DNA of 64,000 nucleotides from Neolewinella agarilytica (GTDB taxonomy: Bacteria > Bacteroidota > Bacteroidia > Chitinophagales > Saprospiraceae). The translations under genes were made by a program, and so were the position numbers. Positions 36,585 to 44,041 of this stretch are shown piece by piece; position 1 is the stretch's first letter; every line of letters starts with the position of its first letter. The stretch covers positions 124,001 to 188,000 of the forward strand of contig NZ_FOFB01000001.1 in the NCBI RefSeq assembly GCF_900110645.1, in the 5' to 3' direction. Under the pieces are notes generated by a model. It searched no databases and was not told the DNA's origin. It was given only the letters and a program-made list of their open reading frames with translations.

Positions 36585-39021
36585 AACCCTCCTCTGCACC
36601 TGCGTCAGCGCCCAGAATGTCCTGAAGCTCAGTTTAGTTAATCAGGAAAGTAAGGCCCCGCTGGCCGCGGTGGAGGTCTTCGCTGAAGAGACCGGTCAGG
36701 TGTATGAAAGTAACCGCAAGGGCACCCTCAGTATCAGCAGTGAGTCCCCTACCCTTACGCTGACTATTCTGGCCATTGGCTTCAACAGCCGGCAGGAAGT
36801 AGTCAGCCTGAATGCCCCCATCGTTGAACAAACAATTTTCCTGCGTCCGCTACAACAGGATCTGACGGCCGTCACCGTCATCGCCGAAACAGAAAAACGG
36901 GCCGCCATGACTCGCCTGAGAGCCGTGGAAGGGACGGCCATCTACGCCGGCAAAAAGACCGAAGTCGTCCGTCTCGAAGCCCTGACGGCCAACAAGGCGA
37001 CTAACCTTGCCCGCCAGATTTACGGGCAGGTGTCCGGCCTGAACATTTACGAATCAGACGATGCCGGGCTGCAACTCAGCATCGGTGGACGAGGGCTCGA
37101 CCCCAATCGATCGGCCAGTTTTAACACCCGACAGAACGGCTATGACATTAGTGCCGATGTGCTGGGCTATCCGGAAAGCTACTACAGCCCTCCGGCGGAA
37201 GCCCTGACGGAAGTGCAGGTCGTGCGCGGTGCGGCCAGTCTGCAATACGGCACGCAGTTTGGCGGACTGGTCAACTTCATCTTTCGCGAGCCGGACCCCA
37301 GAAAAAAGCTGTCTTTTACCAGCCGGCAGACGATCGGTTCTAACGCCCTGTTCACCAGTTTCAATTCCCTGAGCGGAACGGTGGGCAAAGTGGGCTATTA
37401 CGGCTACTTCAATTACAAACGGGGAGATGGCTTCCGGCCTAACTCCGGTTTCAACAGCAGAAATGCCTACCTGCATCTGGATTACGAAGTGGCCGAAAAC
37501 AGCCGCATCAGCCTGGAATACACCTACCTCGATTATCTGGCACAACAGGCTGGCGGCCTGACGGACGCACAGTTCTACACCGATCCGCGCCAAAGTAACC
37601 GGACGCGCAACTGGTTTGAAGTAGACTGGCAGCTCTTCAACCTTCGCTGGGAACACAGGCTCAGCGATCGCACCAACATTTCCCTGAATATCTTCGGTCT
37701 CGACGCCGCCCGCCGGGCGGTCGGTTTCCGAACCAACCGCGTCAGCCAGGTCGATGACCTCTCCGCTCCGCGCGACCTCATCGTGGGCGAATTCAATAAC
37801 TGGGGAGCCGAAGGCCGGGTTTTACACCGCTACCAAATTGGTGAACGCAACGCCGTTTTCCTGCTCGGCGCGAAGTATTACAAAGCCGACAATACCGCTT
37901 TTCAGGGTCCTGGCACTAACGGCGCAGATGCCGATTTCTCCCTCGCCGGCCGCGAGTTTCCGAACTACCCCAATCAATCTTCGTTCATCTTCCCCAACCG
38001 GAACCTGGCTTTGTTCGGAGAGCATATATTCTACCTCAACGACAAGCTGAGTTTCACCCCTGGCGCCCGCTTTGAGTACATCCGGACGGAGAGTAGCGGC
38101 ACCTTCCGAAGGATAGATTTTGACCTGGCGGGAAACCCGATCCGGGATGAAGAGCTGCCTGACAACCGGACCTTTGAGCGCAATATCTTCCTTTTGGGCC
38201 TTGGACTGAGTTACCGTTCATCTGAGCAACTGGAGTTCTTCGCCAACATCAGCCAGAATTACCGCTCGGTAACGTTCAATGACATCCGGACCGTCAATCC
38301 ATCCTTCAGCGTAGACCCTGACATCAGAGACGAAAACGGGTATACGGCGGATGCTGGTCTGAGAGGGACCCTGGGCCAAGTCAGTTATACGGCCAATCTC
38401 TTCGGCCTTCGGTACAATGACCGCCTGGGCGAAGTGCTCATTCCCGAAGTAAGCATCAGGGCGGACGGAACGGAAGTCCGGACCGGTCGCATCATTCGCC
38501 AACGGGGAAACATCGGAGCAGCCTTTATTTACGGTCTGGAATCTCTGTTGGAGTGGAAAGCCCTGGATAACAAGACGGCCGGAGGGCGGCCCTACACTTT
38601 GTCCCTGTTTGCAAACACGAGCATTACCCGTTCGACTTACACCTCCTCCGAGATCGCCGGAGTGGAAGGTAATGAGGTAGAGTTCATCCCGCTGCTCAAC
38701 CTGAAAACCGGCCTGCGTTTTGGCTACGGAAATTTACTGGGTTCCTTGCAGTACAGCTATCTCTCCGAGCAGTTTACTGACGCCAGTAACGCCCCGCAGG
38801 ATCGGGCGGACAATCAGTCTGGTATCGTAGGCAGCATCCCCGCCTACGGTATCATGGATCTTTCCCTTTCCTACCGGTGGAAGAAGCTGAGCCTTGAAAC
38901 GGGTATCACTAACCTGCTGGATGAGGTGTACTTCACCCGCCGCGCTACTGGCTATCCCGGGCCGGGGATTATCCCTTCTGCGCCACGGGCGCTTTATCTG
39001 ACGGTGGGCGTAGCGCTTTAA
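36523..39021 (+). CDS. TonB-dependent outer-membrane receptor (FecA-like)
   Basis: 832 residues from the ATG at 36523, chosen because earlier in-frame starts overlap the HTTM stop. Signal peptide ends LLCTCVSAQ. A carboxypeptidase-regulatory-like domain (~residues 32-110) precedes the plug (ATNLARQIYGQVSGLNIYE, IGGRGLDPNRSASF, VRGAASLQYGTQFGG), and a ~22-strand barrel follows, ending in an LYLTVGVAL strand. Plug features resemble ferric-citrate-type receptors. It is the last gene of the DUF4856-imelysin-HTTM operon, 25 bp after HTTM, which supports uptake of iron or another metal complex. The signal peptide is encoded partly by the hairpin repeat and partly by the TGCACCTGCG repeat. Confidence 0.92.
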   Translation: MIIGTRLRLLPYYHYYLTIILTLLCTCVSAQNVLKLSLVNQESKAPLAAVEVFAEETGQVYESNRKGTLSISSESPTLTLTILAIGFNSRQEVVSLNAPIVEQTIFLRPLQQDLTAVTVIAETEKRAAMTRLRAVEGTAIYAGKKTEVVRLEALTANKATNLARQIYGQVSGLNIYESDDAGLQLSIGGRGLDPNRSASFNTRQNGYDISADVLGYPESYYSPPAEALTEVQVVRGAASLQYGTQFGGLVNFIFREPDPRKKLSFTSRQTIGSNALFTSFNSLSGTVGKVGYYGYFNYKRGDGFRPNSGFNSRNAYLHLDYEVAENSRISLEYTYLDYLAQQAGGLTDAQFYTDPRQSNRTRNWFEVDWQLFNLRWEHRLSDRTNISLNIFGLDAARRAVGFRTNRVSQVDDLSAPRDLIVGEFNNWGAEGRVLHRYQIGERNAVFLLGAKYYKADNTAFQGPGTNGADADFSLAGREFPNYPNQSSFIFPNRNLALFGEHIFYLNDKLSFTPGARFEYIRTESSGTFRRIDFDLAGNPIRDEELPDNRTFERNIFLLGLGLSYRSSEQLEFFANISQNYRSVTFNDIRTVNPSFSVDPDIRDENGYTADAGLRGTLGQVSYTANLFGLRYNDRLGEVLIPEVSIRADGTEVRTGRIIRQRGNIGAAFIYGLESLLEWKALDNKTAGGRPYTLSLFANTSITRSTYTSSEIAGVEGNEVEFIPLLNLKTGLRFGYGNLLGSLQYSYLSEQFTDASNAPQDRADNQSGIVGSIPAYGIMDLSLSYRWKKLSLETGITNLLDEVYFTRRATGYPGPGIIPSAPRALYLTVGVAL
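36595..36604 (+). repeat. TGCACCTGCG core, copy 8
   Basis: Inside the TonB-receptor signal peptide, read as CTCVSAQ. It is followed by TCA and GCGCCCA, identical over 20 bp with the copy at 61551. Copy 7 is inside the 43-bp repeat. Confidence 0.9.
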
Positions 39022-39155
39022 GGTTAAAAGGCCCTGCAAGCAGAAAAAAGGCTGGCAGGCAAAAAAAGTAGCCAGCTCCTGATTTCTACCGAATGTAAAT
39101 ATCCGGAGTACCAGAAGCTGACCATCAACGACAATTAAATAATATAAGACGCTCT

Positions 39156-40112
39156 TTAGCGGACGATTAGCCGCTTTGTATCTGATTCACTACGGAGTAG
39201 GTAAATGCCTGCCGGGAGTTCGGAAACATTGAAGCTCACCTGATTATCTCCGGCGCGCAGGGCGTTAGCACTGGACAGCACCACCCGACCGGTAAGGTCT
39301 AATAGCTCAACCTTTGTAGCAGAAGTTACGGAGACCCAATCTGTTGCCGGGTTAGGGAATACCTCAAAGCCAGAGATCGTGTTGAAGCTGGTGGATACCA
39401 CGGGAGAGAACATAAAGCTTCCGTCCAGATCTACCTGCTTGAGGCGGTAGTAAACATCTCCGGTAACAGCCTCCTCATCGAGGAAAGAATAAACCTGTGG
39501 CTCATTACTGTCTCCGGCACTGTACACCCGGTCAAGGGGCTGCCAATCTCCGTCGTTCCGGGCACGTTGTATCTCGAAGTAGTCGCTGCCGGTCTCCGTG
39601 GCGGTAGCCCAGTCAAGCTGAACTGCCTTACCTACGTTACGGGCAACAAAAGAGATGAACTCAACGGGAAGAAGGGATGAAGCATCAATTTGCTGGCTGG
39701 GGATACCGGGACCGTTGATCTCCAGGATAAGCTCTTCACAGAGTAAATCATCAACCGTGGCTGGTACGCCACAATCTGATTGAAAGGCATTTCCGGTAGT
39801 CGTTGCCTGACCCGTGCCACCTCCGTTTTCCAGGGGAAGGAACAGGTTACTCACGCCGCAACCAAGGTTACCCTGGAGGGTGTACAAGCCGCCGGAGGGA
39901 ATATTTGTCCCAGTGAAGGAAATGTCATAATCAAAGACTATATCGTAGTTATAGCCATCCGGACAGGGGTTGTTTACCTGAACACCAACGGGGGTCAACA
40001 AAATACTCACGGTGTAGCCCTCACTAGAGACCACCTCAATGGGATTTTGTGCAACAAGCGTCGGAAGTCCACCCAGAAGAAACACTAAGAGGAGAGGTAA
40101 AATTCGCTTCAT
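39156..40112 (-). CDS. Secreted protein with T9SS type A sorting domain
   Basis: 318 residues with a signal peptide (LPTLVAQ). Residues 20-150 form an unknown Cys-containing domain (four or more Cys, including NLGCGVSNLF and DLLCEELIL). Residues ~155-230 contain the DWATATETGSDYFEIQRA motif common in Bacteroidota surface proteins. The C-terminal ~75 residues (FEVFPNPATDWVSV ... GIYLLRSES...LIVR) are the type A sorting domain. The protein should be exported across the outer membrane by T9SS and either anchored or released. Transcription may be governed by tandem 21-bp repeats ~80 bp upstream. Confidence 0.92.
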   Translation of the reverse strand: MKRILPLLLVFLLGGLPTLVAQNPIEVVSSEGYTVSILLTPVGVQVNNPCPDGYNYDIVFDYDISFTGTNIPSGGLYTLQGNLGCGVSNLFLPLENGGGTGQATTTGNAFQSDCGVPATVDDLLCEELILEINGPGIPSQQIDASSLLPVEFISFVARNVGKAVQLDWATATETGSDYFEIQRARNDGDWQPLDRVYSAGDSNEPQVYSFLDEEAVTGDVYYRLKQVDLDGSFMFSPVVSTSFNTISGFEVFPNPATDWVSVTSATKVELLDLTGRVVLSSANALRAGDNQVSFNVSELPAGIYLLRSESDTKRLIVR

Positions 40113-40193
40113 GGGAGAAAAATTGAGTTTGCGATTAAAAAATTACAATTCACTCTTTCCGACGCCCAACGCACCGATAAGTCACAAAATGAC

Positions 40194-40235
40194 ACCGTTT
40201 CCTAATTAAAACATACCGTTTACCAATTAAAACAT
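40194..40235. promoter_or_regulatory. Two tandem 21-bp direct repeats
   Basis: ACCGTTTCCTAATTAAAACA is followed after one further base by ACCGTTTACCAATTAAAACA. The repeats match at 19 of 21 positions with exactly two helical turns of spacing, as expected for a doubled protein-binding site upstream of the T9SS cargo gene. Confidence 0.5.
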
Positions 40236-40266
40236 CCCGGTCTTCACCATACTAAGTAGTAAGACC

Positions 40267-40539
40267 TTAACTGTCTCCGCTATTCATCTTTCTCAATTTC
40301 AGCTTCCGGATATGACGAAGGCGGAGAAGGCGTCGAATCTCCTCATAGACCAACCAGCAGCCACTGATTACCGAGAGGGTAATAATGGTATAGCCTTGTA
40401 CAGAAACACATCCTCCATCCTGGCAAAGCCAGGTTCCTCCACTGGTTTTACGAACCATCCCCATGCCTGCGGAGAGGCCAACCAGGACGGTAAGTAAACC
40501 AAACCAATCAGAGGGTACCTTTCTCAACTTTCTGATCAT
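40267..40539 (-). CDS. Small two-helix membrane protein, unknown
   Basis: 90 residues. Two hydrophobic segments (WFGLLTVLVGLSAGMGM and TIITLSVISGCWLVY) are separated by a loop with two cysteines (WLCQDGGC). The C-terminus is strongly basic (RRLLRLRHIRKLKLRK), consistent with inner-membrane insertion with a cytoplasmic tail. No family recognised. It is short enough that chance cannot be excluded, but membrane-like organisation and lack of a better frame favour a real gene. Confidence 0.55.
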   Translation of the reverse strand: MIRKLRKVPSDWFGLLTVLVGLSAGMGMVRKTSGGTWLCQDGGCVSVQGYTIITLSVISGCWLVYEEIRRLLRLRHIRKLKLRKMNSGDS

Positions 40540-40629
40540 AAGATGTCAATTTCTCCTAAACACGGAAGGAGAAAACCAAACATCTTATTTATTCGATGAG
40601 GCGTGCCTGGAATAAGACGACAGTCTCCA

Positions 40630-41742
40630 TCAGGACTTCACCTCCACTACCTTAGTTGCCCCCATCATCTCATTACGCAACGCCGTCTGCCGGGCAACGT
40701 TTTTGGCAACCTTCATCCAGGCTTCGCGGATGAGGGTGTTCTCTTTGTCCAGGAAGGCGGGTTTACCATCGTCTCCGCCCTCACGGATAGATTGAACGAT
40801 CGGGATCTGGCCCAAAAGCATGGAGTTGGATTTTTTTGCCAGTGACTTACCACCGTCCTTACCAAAGAGGTAATATTTGTTATCCGGCAACTCGGCGGGG
40901 GTAAACCAACTCATGTTCTCCACTACGCCGAGTACGGGCACCTGCACATCGGGGAGGAAAAACATATTCATGGCCTTGATGGCGTCGGAGAGGGCTACTT
41001 CCTGCGGTGTGGTAACCAAAACAGCTCCGGTAACGGAGACGGTTTGCACGAGGCTGAGTTGTACGTCTCCGGTACCAGGGGGAAGATCAACGATGAGGTA
41101 ATCCAGCGGAGGCCAGACACATTCTTCGAGGAACTGCTTGATGATGCCGGAGAGCCTTGGTCCACGGAGAACAACTGCTTGTTCCGGCTCCACAACAAAG
41201 CCGGTACTCATGACGGGCATTCCGTAGGCGAAGAGAGGCTTGATCTTAGGCTTACCGTAGATTTTTTCCACCTTGGGCTTTTGCCCCTGCAGGCCAAGCA
41301 TCGTTGGCGCGCTGGGGCCATAGACATCAGCGTCGAGCAGTCCGACGGCACCACCGAGCTCCTGCAGGGCAAGAGCGAGGTTTACGGAAACGGTACTCTT
41401 GCCTACCCCACCCTTACCGCTGGCCACCGCGATGATGTTCCGTACGTGCGGCAAGGGGTTGCCTTTCTTCGGTCCGCCCCCCTGGCCGGCAGCAGCCGTT
41501 GCGCCGGGGTTTTGCATGTGGACGTGGACATTTGCCTCGGGGTAAATGCCCATAATTGCCTCCTGGCAGGCGAAGTTGAGTTGCTGCTTATAATCCGCAT
41601 CAAGCTTCGGAAGCTGAAGGGTAAAAGAAACGTTAGGTGCTTCTACTTTCAGGTGAAGCACCATATTAGCGGTAATGATATCCTGTCCGGTGTTGGGATC
41701 CTGAACGGTAGCCAGAGCCTTGACAATTTTCGACGTTTCCAT
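40630..41742 (-). CDS. Mrp/NBP35-type iron-sulfur cluster carrier ATPase
   Basis: 370 residues from the ATG at 41742; an upstream in-frame start at 41799 lies beyond a perfect -7-like box. Residues ~1-80 are a MIP18-like (DUF59) domain (ALATVQDPNTGQDIITA). The rest is a ParA/MinD-type ATPase with the deviant Walker A ASGKGGVGKST, Walker B YLIVDLPPGTGD and the DADVYGPSAP signature. Members load or carry Fe-S clusters. The usual CxxC near the C-terminus, a cluster ligand in many Mrp proteins, is not seen here. TATGTTTG (41749-41756) ends six bases before the ATG. Confidence 0.93.
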   Translation of the reverse strand: METSKIVKALATVQDPNTGQDIITANMVLHLKVEAPNVSFTLQLPKLDADYKQQLNFACQEAIMGIYPEANVHVHMQNPGATAAAGQGGGPKKGNPLPHVRNIIAVASGKGGVGKSTVSVNLALALQELGGAVGLLDADVYGPSAPTMLGLQGQKPKVEKIYGKPKIKPLFAYGMPVMSTGFVVEPEQAVVLRGPRLSGIIKQFLEECVWPPLDYLIVDLPPGTGDVQLSLVQTVSVTGAVLVTTPQEVALSDAIKAMNMFFLPDVQVPVLGVVENMSWFTPAELPDNKYYLFGKDGGKSLAKKSNSMLLGQIPIVQSIREGGDDGKPAFLDKENTLIREAWMKVAKNVARQTALRNEMMGATKVVEVKS

Positions 41743-41788
41743 AGGGGGCAAACATACGATGGAGCGGAGAGTTTTAGAAAGGCGCGAA

Positions 41789-41798
41789 CGCAGGTGCA
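41789..41798 (-). repeat. TGCACCTGCG core, copy 9
   Basis: Intergenic, ~47 bp upstream of the Mrp gene start. On the minus strand it is followed by TTC and GCGCC, and preceded by TTTT. Confidence 0.85.
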
Positions 41799-41940
41799 AA
41801 AATTGTTCTCTCCGGACTACGCCGCTGACTTCGTCAACTGCTTCGTCCGGAGCTAAAGATGTTTGATTCCCTTCGGGGCTGCTACGCGGTCCTCCGGGTT
41901 CTATTCAACTCGTTTATAAAAAACATGGCCATTATTCCTA

Positions 41941-41983
41941 CCTTGCACCCGCGCTTGCGCCCCCCATTGAGCTTGCCGAAGTG
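41941..41983 (+). repeat. 43-bp composite repeat, copy upstream of ribF
   Basis: Inverted relative to 35974-36016. Its core has one mismatch (TGCACCCGCG), followed by CTT and GCGCCC, then TGAGCTTGCCGAAGTG. It ends 25 bp before the ribF start and may form part of its leader. Confidence 0.8.
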
Positions 41984-42007
41984 TCTACGAATGTTTTGCC
42001 CCAAAGA

Positions 42008-44041
42008 ATGACAACCCACTATCAGCTTTCTGATCTTCCCCGTTTCCGTCGTGCCGTTGTCACGATTGGTAGCTTTGATGGGGTTCACCGTGGCCATCAG
42101 TCACTCTTAGCGCGCATCCGACGGCTGGCAGAGCGCCGTGGCGGAGAAAGTGTGATGATCACCTTTGACCCTCATCCGCGCTCCGTTCTACGCCCGGAAG
42201 ATGATAGCCTGCGGCTACTGACCACCACCCCGGAGAAAATCGCCTGCTGCGAAGAAGCCGGCATCGACCATCTGGTTGTTGTGCCCTTCAACATAGAATT
42301 CAGCCAGCAAACACCGGAAGAATACATCGAAAATTTTCTCGTTCGCCACTTTCATCCGGATCGTATCGTAATCGGCTACGATCATCGATTCGGTAAAGAC
42401 CGCATGGGAGATGTTGCCTATCTGGACCATCTAGGGCAGGAACACGGGTATGAAGTCATTGAGATTGACGCCCAGGAAGTGAACGACATCACCGTAAGCT
42501 CCACCAAGATCCGTAAAGCCTTACTGGCAGGTGAGGTAAGTGTTGCGGCGGAGCTACTTGGCCGACCGTACGAGCTTACCGGCCGCGTCATCGAGGGGCA
42601 GAAAATCGGTCGGACCATCGGCTTCCCTACCGCTAATCTGGAGCCCTTTCACCGGCTGAAGCTCATTCCTGCCAATGGGATATACGCCGTTCACGCCCGT
42701 TGGAAAAACCAGGTACTGGGCGGCATGCTTTACATCGGCGATCGTCCCAGTCTGAACGACGGCCGGGGCATCACGGTAGAGCTCAACCTCTTCGACTTCA
42801 ACGAGGACATCTACGGAGACACCATCACGGTCACTTTCCATGATCACCTGCGTGGGGATATGGAACTCAGCAGCCTGGACGAGCTTAAGGCGCAATTGTC
42901 TCTCGATGAAGCCGCCGCCAAAGCTGCCCTGGCAGTCCCCCAAAAAAAAGAAAAAGATAAAGAGATTTACGCTCCGGATACCGCAGTAGTCATCCTGAAT
43001 TACAACGGACGTAATTACCTGGAAAAATACCTGCCCGGCGTAGTAGAAAGCCTCCCGCCCCATGCCCGGGCCATCGTGGCTGACAACCTGAGTACGGACG
43101 ATTCCATCGCCTGGCTGCGGGAACACTATCCGGAGGTTGAATGCATTGAACTCCCCGAAAACTATGGCTTCGCCAACGGCTACAACATGGCCATGATGCA
43201 AGTGAAGGCAGAGGTCTACGTTTTGCTTAACAGCGATGTCCGGGTGTCTCCGAACTGGCTCGAGGTCATCTTGCCCCTCTTCAAAAAGGAGGACATCGGA
43301 GCCGTCCAGCCCAAGATTTTGTCTGAGGCCAATCCTGAGGTCTTCGAGTACGCCGGCGCTGCCGGCGGGTACATTGACTATCTGGGCTACCCTTTCTGCC
43401 GGGGGCGTATTTTCCACCATACAGAACGGGATGAGGGGCAGTACGACGGGCGAAAAGAAATATTCTGGGCTTCCGGAGCGGCCTTCTTTTGCCGGGCCGA
43501 CCTTTTTCATGCCCTTGGCGGCTTTGAGCCCGAGTACTTTGCCCACGCCGAAGAAATTGATCTTTGCTGGCGCATGAAACGCGCCGGATACCGCATTCTT
43601 GCCGAACCAGCCTCAGTGGTCTATCACGTTGGCGGCGGCACGCTCAACTACAACACTCCCCGGAAAACGTACCTCAACTTCCGGAATACCCTGACGACAA
43701 GCTTTAAGAACGAGCCCATAGCTCGCCTGATCTGGTGGCTGCCGGTGCGGTTAGTCCTTGATGGACTGGCCGGCTTACTCTTTTTAAGCCAGGGCAATGT
43801 GGCCCATATCACCTCCATCCTCAAGGCGCACCTGCACTTTTACGGTCACCTGGGGCTGTGGATCGGCCGGCGCAAAGAGCGCCGGGAACAACTCGAAGCC
43901 GCCCGCATCGGAAAAGACCGGACGGCCATCGGGCGGGTGGCCGATAGTGTCATTCTGCACTACTACTTACTGGGCCACCGCCGATTTGCGGAGATAGTGA
44001 ATAAGCAGGTCCCGACTGAGGTGCAGGAAGTAGTTAAGTAA
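42008..44041 (+). CDS. ribF: Fusion of riboflavin kinase/FAD synthetase RibF with a family 2 glycosyltransferase
   Basis: 677 residues from the ATG at 42008. Residues 1-~310 are a complete RibF: adenylyltransferase motif GSFDGVHRGHQ (21-31), DHRFGKDRMGD, SSTKIR, then the flavokinase domain with GRTIGFPTANL and NGIYAV. A lysine-rich linker (QKKEKDKE) leads into a GT-A domain from ~318: VVILNYNGRNYL, ADNLSTDDS, LLNSDVRVSPNW and EEIDLCWRMKRAGY. RibF converts riboflavin to FMN and FAD in the cytoplasm; the GT2 resembles rhamnosyltransferases. The two activities have no known link. The junction holds a run of eight A (42942-42949), and a -1 shift there gives a stop at 42958-42960. The end overlaps the convergent histidine kinase gene by eight bases. 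Confidence 0.88.
   Translation: MTTHYQLSDLPRFRRAVVTIGSFDGVHRGHQSLLARIRRLAERRGGESVMITFDPHPRSVLRPEDDSLRLLTTTPEKIACCEEAGIDHLVVVPFNIEFSQQTPEEYIENFLVRHFHPDRIVIGYDHRFGKDRMGDVAYLDHLGQEHGYEVIEIDAQEVNDITVSSTKIRKALLAGEVSVAAELLGRPYELTGRVIEGQKIGRTIGFPTANLEPFHRLKLIPANGIYAVHARWKNQVLGGMLYIGDRPSLNDGRGITVELNLFDFNEDIYGDTITVTFHDHLRGDMELSSLDELKAQLSLDEAAAKAALAVPQKKEKDKEIYAPDTAVVILNYNGRNYLEKYLPGVVESLPPHARAIVADNLSTDDSIAWLREHYPEVECIELPENYGFANGYNMAMMQVKAEVYVLLNSDVRVSPNWLEVILPLFKKEDIGAVQPKILSEANPEVFEYAGAAGGYIDYLGYPFCRGRIFHHTERDEGQYDGRKEIFWASGAAFFCRADLFHALGGFEPEYFAHAEEIDLCWRMKRAGYRILAEPASVVYHVGGGTLNYNTPRKTYLNFRNTLTTSFKNEPIARLIWWLPVRLVLDGLAGLLFLSQGNVAHITSILKAHLHFYGHLGLWIGRRKERREQLEAARIGKDRTAIGRVADSVILHYYLLGHRRFAEIVNKQVPTEVQEVVK
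42943..42960 (+). promoter_or_regulatory. Possible programmed -1 frameshift site at the RibF-GT2 junction
   Basis: In frame, A AAA AAA (42943-42949) is a classic slippery heptamer. A -1 shift reads AGA AAA AGA TAA, ending after three codons at 42960 and giving a 317-residue RibF, the family's normal size. No strong downstream stem was seen. Transcriptional slippage on the A-run would do the same. Confidence 0.4.
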
